In this document: positions 26,475 through 34,710 of the stretch, piece by piece | How the letters are laid out: the number at the start of each line of letters is the position of its first letter | Numbering within the stretch: the first letter of the stretch is position 1 | Assembly (NCBI RefSeq): GCF_024305035.1 | Contig: NZ_JAMWZB010000026.1 | Location: 18,139-82,138 of the forward strand | From: Algoriphagus sp. | Lineage (GTDB): Bacteria; Bacteroidota; Bacteroidia; Cytophagales; Cyclobacteriaceae | Length of the DNA stretch: 64,000 bases | Direction of reading: 5' to 3' | Notes under the pieces: generated by a model | The model's input: only the letters and a program-made list of their open reading frames with translations | The model's database searches: none | Told to the model about the DNA's origin: nothing | Translations under genes and position numbers: made by a program

Positions 26475-29156
26475 TTGAAGCCAAGTAATAAAAATAAATT
26501 TACAGTCCTTTATGTATTGATCCTGGTTTTTTACCTCATAGAAACCAAAGCCACTGGAGCAGCACATCTTGACTTTCAAGTAGATTCCTTAAGGATTTCT
26601 ACCAATTACGTATTTGAGACTTGGGATAACACCAAGGGATTTCCTCAAAATTCTGTGATGGCTCTGGAAAAGGATAACCATGGGTACTTATGGATATCTA
26701 CCGAAGAAGGTTTGGTTCGATTTGACGGATCCTCACCCAAGGTCTTTGACCAAGATGGCTATCCGGAAATGATCGAGCAAACCTATTACACCTTTTTCAA
26801 AACCCCGGGAGGACTATGGGCCACGGCCGACCGAAGTGTGGTCCTGCTGGAAAAAACCATCCGAAAAGTAATAGACTGTAGGCAAATCACCGAAAACACC
26901 TGGATCCGAGCGGTCACCGAAGACCCTTCCGGAGCGCTTTTGATCGGTACGCAAAAAGGAGAAATCTATCGGTATCAAAATGGGGAATTCAGGCTACTGG
27001 AATTTTGGAAACCTGAGGTTAAACTCGAAATACACGGTTTTTTCCACCTCAGCCCAACTCATCTTTTGGTTGGAACAACCCAAGGGCTTTATGAGGTCCA
27101 TCTTGAAAACCAAACCGTGAACCTGCTGACTCCAGACAGCTTTTCGGTCCATAAAGTATTTGGTAGCTTGGAGTCTATTTTTATTTATTCTCCAGATTCG
27201 GGCATCTATACCCTAACCGAGGACCTTAAGCTTCAACCCGAAGTCCCGATCGAACAAATCCGCGACATCAACCCCAGTAGTTTGACTACCGATTCCCAAC
27301 ATCGAATCTGGGCCGGGTCCAATGAAAAAGGGTTGGTTTTGATCGAAAAAGGAAAAGTAAACCGCATTAGCTATCCAGAATTGCAAACCTATACGGTACG
27401 GAAAATCATCAAGGAAAAGGAGAACCTTTATTTGGGTACCTTGGGAAAAGGTCTGGCTTTGGTCAAACCCGCCCAGGTAATCCAACCTGACTTTCCCCAA
27501 CTGGAGGAAAAGAACATCAAAGCGATTTTTCAGGCCTCCGACAGCAGCATTTGGATTGGAACCAAGTCCAGTGGGTTATTTTGGATCAAAGAAGAAAAAA
27601 TTCAATCCCTTACCGAATCGGAAGGCTTACTTCAAAACCGAATCACTACCCTGGGAGAAGCTCGGGGAAAAATCTATGCCGGTACTATTTTGGGTATTTC
27701 GGTCATCGATCCAAAAACCGGAAAAATTATCGATCAGATTACCCAAGAAGATGGGCTTCGAGGCAATTATACCAATGCGGTATTTTTGGATTCCAAAGGC
27801 TGGCTTTGGGTATTGACCCGACGAGGGGGGATACATTATTTTGATGAAACCGGGGCGTTTCACGCGGTAACCCTTCCCGAACAATTTGCTACAACCAATT
27901 TTATCAGCATTGCAGAATTAAAAAATAAGCAGATTCTGATTGGGGCCATGAATCAGGGAATTTTTAAACTAGAAAATGGGGAGTTCATTCAAAACCAAAC
28001 CCTTCCCCTACCCCCAGGTGAAGATGTAATTTATGCGATCTATCAAGACGAGCAGGGCGATGTCTGGTTTGCCACACATGGTGGTCTTATTGTAAGGAAA
28101 AATGGACGGTTCAAAACGCTAAAAAAAGCCAATGGGTTAAAAACCAAAAGTGTCTACAGCATTACCCACGATGGCAGAAATGGCATTTGGATCAGTAATA
28201 ATTTTGGAGTACAGTATTTTTCAGATGCCGAACTGGAAAAATTCAAACAGGCCGACAAGGAAGACTTTTTCATTGGCACGACCCTTTACAATGAAAACCT
28301 GGGCATGCCCAATTCCGAATCCAATGGCTTGATCTTTCCTGCAGCAATTCAGGATTTTCAAGGAAAAATATGGATCCCAACGGTGGCTGGGGTGGGAATC
28401 ATCGATCCTGAAGTAACGGCAAACACATCCACTTCCCCACCCAATTTTATTTGGGACGAACTTCAACTTGGAAATCAAAAAACAACCATTGAGGATCAAA
28501 TCCGGATCCCTCCCGGACTTCGGATGTTTCAGATTTCCTTTAGCTTGATTGATTTTGAAAATCCATCCCAATATTCTCTTTTTTATAGAATTGACAACCG
28601 TTCCGACAGTTGGCTTCCTATCAAGGATCAGCGCTTGCTCATTTTCAATGGACTGAAGCCTGGAAGGTACACTTTGGAGGTAAAAATCCTCAAATTTGGG
28701 CAGGATGAAATCATCCAAACCTTACCGATAGTGGTGGAAGCCACATTTTTTGAAACCGCTTATTTCTGGGTGGTCGTGGCCCTTGCCTTGCTCCTGTTGA
28801 TTTATTTTATGTTCAGGTATCACTTCAACAGTAAGATGAAGCGGGAATTAGAAGCCAAAGTGGAACGAAGGACGCTTGAACTCAGCAAAACCAATGAAAA
28901 ACTCAAAGAGGCGGTCCGAGAAATTGAGGAACAAAATTTGAGATTACAAGAAATCACCTGGGACCAGTCTCACCTGGTTAGAGCGCCTTTAACCAAAGCA
29001 ATGGGAATCAATCAGGTATTGATCAATTATTCCAACTATTCCAAGGTAAAGAAAACGAAACAGGACTTGGAAGTTGAACTATTGCAGACGCTCAAACAAC
29101 TGGATGCGATCGTCAAGGAAACGCATGCCAAATCAGAAAATTTGAAAAAAGAATGA
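26475..29156 (+). CDS. propeller-type sensor with Y_Y_Y domain and HisKA-like segment, no ATPase domain
   Basis: An 893-aa protein. Start is TTG (26475): no ATG occurs in frame between the upstream stop (26433) and the signal/anchor segment that follows at once (KFTVLYVLILVFYLIETKA). Residues about 40-660 carry repeated two-component-regulator propeller motifs (NSVMALEKDNHGYLWISTEEGLVRFDG, SIWIGTKSSGLFW, GWLWVLTRRGGIHYF, DVWFATHGGLIV, KIWIPTVAGVGII). A Y_Y_Y domain follows (about 680-770), then one membrane helix (VVVALALLLLIYFMF), a coiled coil, and a HisKA-like segment QSHLVRAPLTKAMG with putative phospho-His833. The chain stops 60 residues later, with no HATPase_c (no N, G1 or G2 boxes). 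It overlaps the response-regulator gene by 4 bases. Probably a periplasmic glycan or nutrient sensor that needs a partner kinase. Confidence 0.88.
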   Translation: MKPSNKNKFTVLYVLILVFYLIETKATGAAHLDFQVDSLRISTNYVFETWDNTKGFPQNSVMALEKDNHGYLWISTEEGLVRFDGSSPKVFDQDGYPEMIEQTYYTFFKTPGGLWATADRSVVLLEKTIRKVIDCRQITENTWIRAVTEDPSGALLIGTQKGEIYRYQNGEFRLLEFWKPEVKLEIHGFFHLSPTHLLVGTTQGLYEVHLENQTVNLLTPDSFSVHKVFGSLESIFIYSPDSGIYTLTEDLKLQPEVPIEQIRDINPSSLTTDSQHRIWAGSNEKGLVLIEKGKVNRISYPELQTYTVRKIIKEKENLYLGTLGKGLALVKPAQVIQPDFPQLEEKNIKAIFQASDSSIWIGTKSSGLFWIKEEKIQSLTESEGLLQNRITTLGEARGKIYAGTILGISVIDPKTGKIIDQITQEDGLRGNYTNAVFLDSKGWLWVLTRRGGIHYFDETGAFHAVTLPEQFATTNFISIAELKNKQILIGAMNQGIFKLENGEFIQNQTLPLPPGEDVIYAIYQDEQGDVWFATHGGLIVRKNGRFKTLKKANGLKTKSVYSITHDGRNGIWISNNFGVQYFSDAELEKFKQADKEDFFIGTTLYNENLGMPNSESNGLIFPAAIQDFQGKIWIPTVAGVGIIDPEVTANTSTSPPNFIWDELQLGNQKTTIEDQIRIPPGLRMFQISFSLIDFENPSQYSLFYRIDNRSDSWLPIKDQRLLIFNGLKPGRYTLEVKILKFGQDEIIQTLPIVVEATFFETAYFWVVVALALLLLIYFMFRYHFNSKMKRELEAKVERRTLELSKTNEKLKEAVREIEEQNLRLQEITWDQSHLVRAPLTKAMGINQVLINYSNYSKVKKTKQDLEVELLQTLKQLDAIVKETHAKSENLKKE

Positions 29157-29563
29157 GAAACAATCCGTTTAAGGTGCTGATTATCGATGATGATCCGGGA
29201 GTCCTATTTCTTCATGAAATCATGGTGAGTGAGGGGAAGCTGCATCCTGAACCCAGTATGTTTTTTGATGCCAAAAACGCCTTAAACTATCTTCTTTCTA
29301 TTGATGATAAGCAAAACCGAATTCTGATTTTTTTAGACATCAACATGCCCAAAATGAATGGCTGGGAATTTCTTGACCGGTTGATGAAAAAAATTAAACA
29401 TTCTGATGTCAAAGTAGTCATGGTTACCTCCTCCTTGAACAAAAATGAACGGGAAAAAGCCAAAAAATATAAGCTGGTTATTGATTTTTGGGAAAAACCC
29501 ATGGATGAGAACCAGGTATCTACCTTAATTCAAAATCTGGGCAGCTGGTTAAAGGTAGACTAA
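29153..29563 (+). CDS. single-domain (CheY-like) response regulator
   Basis: A 136-aa receiver domain with no output domain: acidic pair IDDDP (D12-D14), phospho-acceptor LDINMPKMNGWEF (D62), VMVTSS (T92), and EKPM (K115). Its ATG overlaps the end of the sensor gene (ATGA), so the two are made together. With no DNA-binding domain it must act on another protein or pass phosphate in a relay. Pairing with a sensor that has the His segment but no ATPase is consistent with a relay in which this protein exchanges phosphate with the His of the sensor. Confidence 0.93.
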   Translation: MRNNPFKVLIIDDDPGVLFLHEIMVSEGKLHPEPSMFFDAKNALNYLLSIDDKQNRILIFLDINMPKMNGWEFLDRLMKKIKHSDVKVVMVTSSLNKNEREKAKKYKLVIDFWEKPMDENQVSTLIQNLGSWLKVD

Positions 29564-29699
29564 GCTCTGCTTGCAAACCCTTTTTTTCTGGAATCAGCTT
29601 CGCTTAGGTAAATAAATTGATTTACAGAATCTTCTGTTTGATTTTCGTAAATACAACTTACGAGAATAACCCTAACTTTATTCTTTAAACAAATAGGAT

Positions 29700-30158
29700 A
29701 TGGCTATTTTCAATCTAACCATCAACGGAAAATCAAAGCAGGTCGATGTAGACCCTAACACTCCAATGCTTTGGGTATTGCGGGATCATTTGGATTTGGT
29801 GGGGACTAAATTCGGCTGTGGCATTGCTCAATGCGGTGCCTGTACCATCCATCTGGACGGTACGGCGGTTCGCTCCTGTTCACTTCCTGTTTCCAGCGCT
29901 GAAGGAGCCGAAATCACCACCATCGAAGGGCTTTCAGAAAATGGAGACCATCCCCTTCAAGAAGCCTGGATTGAGCATGATGTTCCTCAATGTGGGTATT
30001 GCCAAGCCGGTCAAATCATGACTGCGGCAGCACTTTTAAACGATAATCCCAAGCCATCGGATGAAGAAATCGAGAATGCCCTCAACGGGAATATTTGCCG
30101 ATGTGGAACCTACCTTAGAATCAAAGCTGCCGTAAAAACTGCAGCACAAAAACTGTAA
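29700..30158 (+). CDS. molybdenum hydroxylase small subunit, two [2Fe-2S] clusters (IorA-type)
   Basis: A 152-aa protein with the N-terminal plant-ferredoxin-like cluster ([18 protein letters not shown] then RSCSLPV) and the C-terminal helical cluster motifs CGYCQAGQ and [13 protein letters not shown]. This is the standard electron-transfer subunit of xanthine dehydrogenase-family enzymes such as isoquinoline 1-oxidoreductase and related aldehyde oxidases. Twelve bases later starts the molybdopterin-binding subunit. No separate FAD subunit is present, as in the IorAB and periplasmic aldehyde oxidase types, so electrons likely go to a cytochrome or a similar acceptor. Confidence 0.94.
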   Translation: MAIFNLTINGKSKQVDVDPNTPMLWVLRDHLDLVGTKFGCGIAQCGACTIHLDGTAVRSCSLPVSSAEGAEITTIEGLSENGDHPLQEAWIEHDVPQCGYCQAGQIMTAAALLNDNPKPSDEEIENALNGNICRCGTYLRIKAAVKTAAQKL

Positions 30159-30170
30159 TCCCTCAGATCC

Positions 30171-32432
30171 ATGACTACTGTAAACACAAAACTCAACAGA
30201 CGATCATTTCTGAAGGTTTCTGCTCTTGCCGGGGGAGGAATGGTCCTCAGCTTTTCTTGGTTGGCAGGCTGTAAGCCTAGCCCAGAGGAGACCCTGGGTA
30301 TGCCCAAAGAATGGTTTGAACTCAACAGCTACATTAAAATCGGTGAAAATGGAGCAGTTACGCTTTTTTCTCCCAACCCAGAGTTTGGCTCCAATGTCAA
30401 AACTTCCATGCCCATGATTTTAGCCGAAGAGCTTGGGGTGAATTGGAAACAGGTTATCGTCGAACAAGCCGACTTTTTCCCGGAGCGATTTGATCGCCAG
30501 TTTACCGGGGGTAGCCAGGGGATTCGTCAAGGTTGGATCCCACTCCGTACAGCGGGTGCTACGGCTCGGGCCATGCTTATTGCTGCTGCCGCTCAAACCT
30601 GGAAGGTGGATCCAAAAGAGATCAGCACCGAAAACGGTCACCTCGAGCATAAAGCCTCCGGTAAAAAAGTCCAGTATGGACAAGTGGCCAGTTTGGCGGC
30701 CACCCTGGAGGTTCCTGAAGAAGTCAAACTCAAGGATATCCAAAATTTTACCATCATCGGGACTTCGAAAAAGAATGTTGATGGCAAAAAGATAGTGACC
30801 GGCCAGCCCATGTATGCCATTGACCACAAAGTGGAAGGAATGAAGTATGCGGCCATTGTTCACCCTCCCGCATTTGGAATGAGGATCAAGTCTTTTGAAA
30901 AGTCCTCCCTCATGGGAATGCCCGGAATTCAGGATGTCTTTACGATTAAGCTTTTCAAGGAGGGTTATGAACGAAATTTCTTTGATACCACCACCTTCCC
31001 CGAAGTAATTGCAATCGTAGGAAATTCAACCTGGGAAGTATTACAGGCTAAAAAAGCCTTCCAAGCAGAATGGGAAAATGCCCCAGAAAGTAAATTCACC
31101 ATGGATGCTTTTGGAAATAAAATTCCAGTTACAGTCCCAGCTGGACTGGAAAACACCAGCGATCATAAAGCTAAGATGGCTGAGTACATCCAAAAATCAG
31201 GAAATATACTTCGAAGGGATGGAGATCCAGAAGCAGCATTCCAAAAGGCAGCAAAGGTAATTGAGCGAACCTATAATGCTCCATTTCTGGCTCATAATAC
31301 CATGGAGCCCATCAATTGCTTTGCAGATGTAAAATCGGACAAAGCCGTAATCTACGGTCCGACACAGGCACCTGAATTTATAATGAATACGCTGGCCCAA
31401 GCCCTGGATTTACCTAAAGAAAACATTCAAATCAACCTGGCTCGAATGGGCGGAGGATTTGGGCGAAGAGCCTATAGCCACCATATGGTTGAGGCGGCTT
31501 TGATTTCTCAAAAAATTCAGGCTCCGGTCAAAATGGTCTACACGCGGGAGGATGATATGGGCTATGGAATTTACCGCCCCACCTATTCGGCTACCTACCG
31601 GGCCGCATTGGATGAAAACAATCAATTAGTGGCATTTCATGTCAAAGCTGGAGGAATCCCTGAAACCCCAATCCATCCCAACCGATTCCCGGCGGGGGCG
31701 ATTGACCACTATTTAGCCGAAAGCTGGGAAATTCCTTCCAACATCACCATTGGGGCTTTCCGAGCACCTCGATCCAACTTTATTGCCGGAGCAGAGCAAA
31801 GCTTTTTGGATGAATTGGCCGAGGAAATGGGGAAGGATCCGATTGAATTCCGCTTGGAATTACTCAAGCGCGCCCAAACCAATCCAGTCGGAGAAAACAA
31901 CGATTATGATCCCAAGCGTTACGCAGGCGTTCTGGAACTTGTACGGGAAAAATCCAAATGGAGCAATCCGCCGGCTGGAGTTCACCGGGGAGTTTCGGCC
32001 TACTTCTGCCACAATTCCTACGTGGCTGAGGTATTGGATCTCAAAATGGAAGGAAGTACACCAAAAGTGGAAAATGTCTATGCTGCCGTGGATTGCGGGA
32101 TCGTGGTGAACCCGGATGCTGCTGCCAATATGGGGGAAGGAGCGATCGTGGATGGCATTGGAAATGCTTTTTTTGGCGAGTTGGCCTTCGAAAACGGCAA
32201 GCCTACCAAGCGGAATTTTGACCAGTACCGCATGATCCGTCAACAAGAGGCACCCAAAAATATCCAAGTGCATTTTGTGGATAGCACCGAAGACCCCACC
32301 GGATTGGGAGAACCTCTCTTCCCTCCTGTTTTTGCCGCTGTGGCCAATGCCCTGTATAAAGCAACCGGGAAACGGCTGTATGATCAACCTTTCCAACCCA
32401 AATTGGAAGAAATGAGTAACCTGTTGAGGTAA
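30171..32432 (+). CDS. molybdenum hydroxylase large subunit, Tat-exported (IorB-type)
   Basis: A 753-aa molybdopterin-binding protein. The N-terminus carries a twin-arginine signal (NRRSFLKVSALAGGGMVLSF) ending in LAGC, which also looks like a lipobox, so it may be a Tat-exported lipoprotein. Family motifs include the RMGGGFGRRAYSHH loop near the cofactor, RAPRSNFIAGAEQSFLDELAEEMG, and GLGEPLFPPVFAAVANAL with the catalytic Glu near the C-terminus. It forms a complex with the upstream [2Fe-2S] subunit and oxidises an aldehyde or N-heterocycle outside the membrane. Such enzymes need the cofactor made by moa/moe genes 10 kb upstream; the cytosine-dinucleotide modification genes are not visible here. 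Confidence 0.93.
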   Translation: MTTVNTKLNRRSFLKVSALAGGGMVLSFSWLAGCKPSPEETLGMPKEWFELNSYIKIGENGAVTLFSPNPEFGSNVKTSMPMILAEELGVNWKQVIVEQADFFPERFDRQFTGGSQGIRQGWIPLRTAGATARAMLIAAAAQTWKVDPKEISTENGHLEHKASGKKVQYGQVASLAATLEVPEEVKLKDIQNFTIIGTSKKNVDGKKIVTGQPMYAIDHKVEGMKYAAIVHPPAFGMRIKSFEKSSLMGMPGIQDVFTIKLFKEGYERNFFDTTTFPEVIAIVGNSTWEVLQAKKAFQAEWENAPESKFTMDAFGNKIPVTVPAGLENTSDHKAKMAEYIQKSGNILRRDGDPEAAFQKAAKVIERTYNAPFLAHNTMEPINCFADVKSDKAVIYGPTQAPEFIMNTLAQALDLPKENIQINLARMGGGFGRRAYSHHMVEAALISQKIQAPVKMVYTREDDMGYGIYRPTYSATYRAALDENNQLVAFHVKAGGIPETPIHPNRFPAGAIDHYLAESWEIPSNITIGAFRAPRSNFIAGAEQSFLDELAEEMGKDPIEFRLELLKRAQTNPVGENNDYDPKRYAGVLELVREKSKWSNPPAGVHRGVSAYFCHNSYVAEVLDLKMEGSTPKVENVYAAVDCGIVVNPDAAANMGEGAIVDGIGNAFFGELAFENGKPTKRNFDQYRMIRQQEAPKNIQVHFVDSTEDPTGLGEPLFPPVFAAVANALYKATGKRLYDQPFQPKLEEMSNLLR

Positions 32433-32461
32433 AACCAAAGACTCGGTTAAGCTAAAATTAC

Positions 32462-32501
32462 ACCGAAAGCAGGCATCTTCCGATGCTTGCTTTTGGTTTT
32501 T
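32462..32501 (+). terminator. Rho-independent terminator after the molybdenum hydroxylase
   Basis: ACC-G-AAAGCA-G-GCATC pairs with GATGC-T-TGCTTT-T-GGT around TTCC, with two mismatched positions, then a T run (32498-32501). It lies 30 bases after the stop codon. Confidence 0.75.
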
Positions 32502-32635
32502 CAAAGGATCAATCTTGGATTTGTAAGAAATTTCCTTCCTGATATTCTGCTATTTACTCTTTTTTAACAAAAGGATTGAAGCGAAATGCAGGGATGCTAC
32601 GTATTGGGGTCAGAATAAAAACTAAATCCAACATC

Positions 32636-33367
32636 ATGATTAAAAGATTGATTTCTTTCAAAAAACCAAGCCTTACCCTAGCTTTCAGTACCCTTGCACT
32701 TTCCGGAATTTTGGGTCTGAGCAGTTGCCTGGATGATATCGAAAACCCAGATCTCCCACCTACTGCTTATGTTTCGGTGTATCAAGGTTCCCCTGATGCC
32801 CCTGAACTCGATATCTATGCCGACGCCAATCGAATCAATAACCAAGCCCTTGATTTTGCAGAGGCATTGGCTTACAGTCCTTTTTATGTAGGCGAGCGGC
32901 AATTCAAGGTAACCGCTTTTGATGCGGCCTCCTCCTTGCTGGAAAAGGAATTTAGGCTGGGAGCAGATACGGTTTATTCCTTATTTATCCTCAACAAGGT
33001 AGCGAACTTAGATGCGATTTTGGTGGAGGATGACTGGGATGAACCCAATGCAGAAGAGGCTCAGGTTCGGTTGGTTCATCTCTCTCCGGATACCGAAGAA
33101 GTTTATGTAAAAATCAGCGATTCGGAAGATCGCTTATCCACCGATGTGGCCTTTGGCGAGAACTCCGGATTCTCCGATATCGCTACAGACATCTACGATA
33201 TCGAAGTAATCTCGGTGGATACCGAAGAGGTATTAGTCAGTGCAACAGATGTAGAGCTCAAAGGCAATCGCGTCTATACCTTTATTCTCCGGGGACTGAC
33301 CGAAACCGAGGATGAAGACATGAAGCTAGATTTGCAATTATTAACCAACTATGTAAACTACCAGTAA
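32636..33367 (+). CDS. DUF4397-domain lipoprotein
   Basis: A 243-aa lipoprotein (lipobox GLSSC at about residue 28). The mature part has the DUF4397 text AYVSVYQGSPDAPELDIYADANRIN, AYSPFYVGERQFKVTAFDAASSLLEKEF, TVYSLFILNKVANLDAILVEDD and VRLVHLSPDTEEVYVKISDSED, which repeats the strand pattern of the first half. Function is unknown; such proteins sit on the cell surface of Bacteroidota. Start ATG at 32636 is preceded by in-frame open sequence, but only this start gives a clean signal peptide. It is rich in acidic residues. Confidence 0.88.
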   Translation: MIKRLISFKKPSLTLAFSTLALSGILGLSSCLDDIENPDLPPTAYVSVYQGSPDAPELDIYADANRINNQALDFAEALAYSPFYVGERQFKVTAFDAASSLLEKEFRLGADTVYSLFILNKVANLDAILVEDDWDEPNAEEAQVRLVHLSPDTEEVYVKISDSEDRLSTDVAFGENSGFSDIATDIYDIEVISVDTEEVLVSATDVELKGNRVYTFILRGLTETEDEDMKLDLQLLTNYVNYQ

Positions 33368-33388
33368 ATGGCAGCTTAACTGACGCAG

Positions 33389-33416
33389 AAAATCCCGGGT
33401 ATTCACTCGGGATTTT
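33389..33416. terminator. hairpin terminator between convergent genes
   Basis: AAAATCCCG (33389-33397) and CGGGATTTT (33408-33416) form a 9-bp stem, followed on the plus strand by further T. It serves the DUF4397 gene; the convergent gene ends at 33418. Confidence 0.75.
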
Positions 33417-33417
33417 T

Positions 33418-34686
33418 TTATAGCCTTCTGCGGTTAGGCTGAAGGTATACATAGCCTACCAACTGATCATAGCGTGATCCTAAGCCCCGGTAATACACCA
33501 TGACTTCATATTCATTCTCGGTTTGGAAATAGTTTCCTTCAAAGGGCGCTGGATCCCGCTCCTCGCCTAGTACGTATTGGTAATCGTACCAGCCTTGTTT
33601 TAACAAAACCGCCGTTTCGTAAAGCTCCAATTCCTCATTCCATTTAAGCTGTGCATCCGGTGACTTTCCCCAAGCAGTAAACGAACCGACCAGGTAAATG
33701 GGAGTGGTGGTTTGAGGGTATTTGAGGTAAAAATTAGTCAGAATGTATTGGCTATCGATTTCCGGATCTCCTCCTGGCCGGTCATTGTTGAACACGACAT
33801 ATTGCCCATTCAAATCCAAATATTGAGAATAGGCTAGATCGTCTCGGGGGCTGTCGATTTTGGCATCGGCAAAAATCACATCTGTTTCTACCGTTATATT
33901 GGCGATGTTCACCCCTGCTGCCCGAATAAAGCGTAAATCCACAAATCGAAATTCATTTCCAGCAGGAAAAGTATTTTCCCCATCAAAGCTTTCAAAGCGC
34001 ATCAATTTACTGCTCTGGTTCAAAAACGTCGGTTTGGAAAAGGACTTGGCATTGGCCCAACGCTGGTTTTTACGGATTACCACACGGATTTGATTGTTGG
34101 GATCCATGATTTCCCCATTCGAATAGTTGACCGTGACGTTGACTTGCTGGGAAGTCTGTCTATCCTGGGTTTGAGTGGGCGGAACGATGGCTGCCCCCAC
34201 CGTAAAAAAATCCTCATACACCATAAATCTCCGGGTCAAAACCAGGTCTTCTTCATCTCTTCCCCGGTACACTTTAGCGATGTAATTGCCGGATTTGGTG
34301 ACTTGAGGGATCTGAAAGGTATAATGAATGTAGGGAATCCGGGTATTGACCGAATACTCGTAATCCTGAATGGTAAATTCATTGAACGTGGACAAAAAAT
34401 CATTGTTTTTCAACTGGGATTGTTTCCAATCCGCATCACAATGAATCAATTTGACCGAGTACAGCTCCGGATCATAAGCCAAATCATCAAAATGTAGCAC
34501 CAATGATCGGGAATCGGCAATGGAAACCACCGGAGAATTTAACTGACTGTAAAAATCAGATCCCGTGGCAAAAAGACGAACTGAATAAATGTGGTCTTTG
34601 TATACTTGGTCTTCGATCTGAGCCAGAAGTGAACCTGAGGCCAGGATAAAACACCACAGCAACAGGAAGGATTTTGCTTGATTCAT
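33418..34686 (-). CDS. DUF5103 / type IX secretion system plug protein
   Basis: A 422-aa exported protein with a signal peptide (ending GSLLAQ near residue 22). The first half contains the DUF5103 signature (RSLVLHFDDLAYDPELYSVKLIHCDADWKQSQLKNNDFLSTFNEF), followed by FTVGAAIVPPTQTQDRQTSQQVNVTVNY and a C-terminal immunoglobulin-like stretch with LLKQGWYDYQYVLGE and the end GYVYLQPNRRRL. In Bacteroidota this protein binds the secretion pore of the type IX system and plugs it between transport rounds (known for the SprA plug). No other T9SS genes are nearby. Length fits the family. Confidence 0.88.
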   Translation of the reverse strand: MNQAKSFLLLWCFILASGSLLAQIEDQVYKDHIYSVRLFATGSDFYSQLNSPVVSIADSRSLVLHFDDLAYDPELYSVKLIHCDADWKQSQLKNNDFLSTFNEFTIQDYEYSVNTRIPYIHYTFQIPQVTKSGNYIAKVYRGRDEEDLVLTRRFMVYEDFFTVGAAIVPPTQTQDRQTSQQVNVTVNYSNGEIMDPNNQIRVVIRKNQRWANAKSFSKPTFLNQSSKLMRFESFDGENTFPAGNEFRFVDLRFIRAAGVNIANITVETDVIFADAKIDSPRDDLAYSQYLDLNGQYVVFNNDRPGGDPEIDSQYILTNFYLKYPQTTTPIYLVGSFTAWGKSPDAQLKWNEELELYETAVLLKQGWYDYQYVLGEERDPAPFEGNYFQTENEYEVMVYYRGLGSRYDQLVGYVYLQPNRRRL

Positions 34687-34710
34687 GCCTGAAAATAGAC
34701 ATTAATCCCC

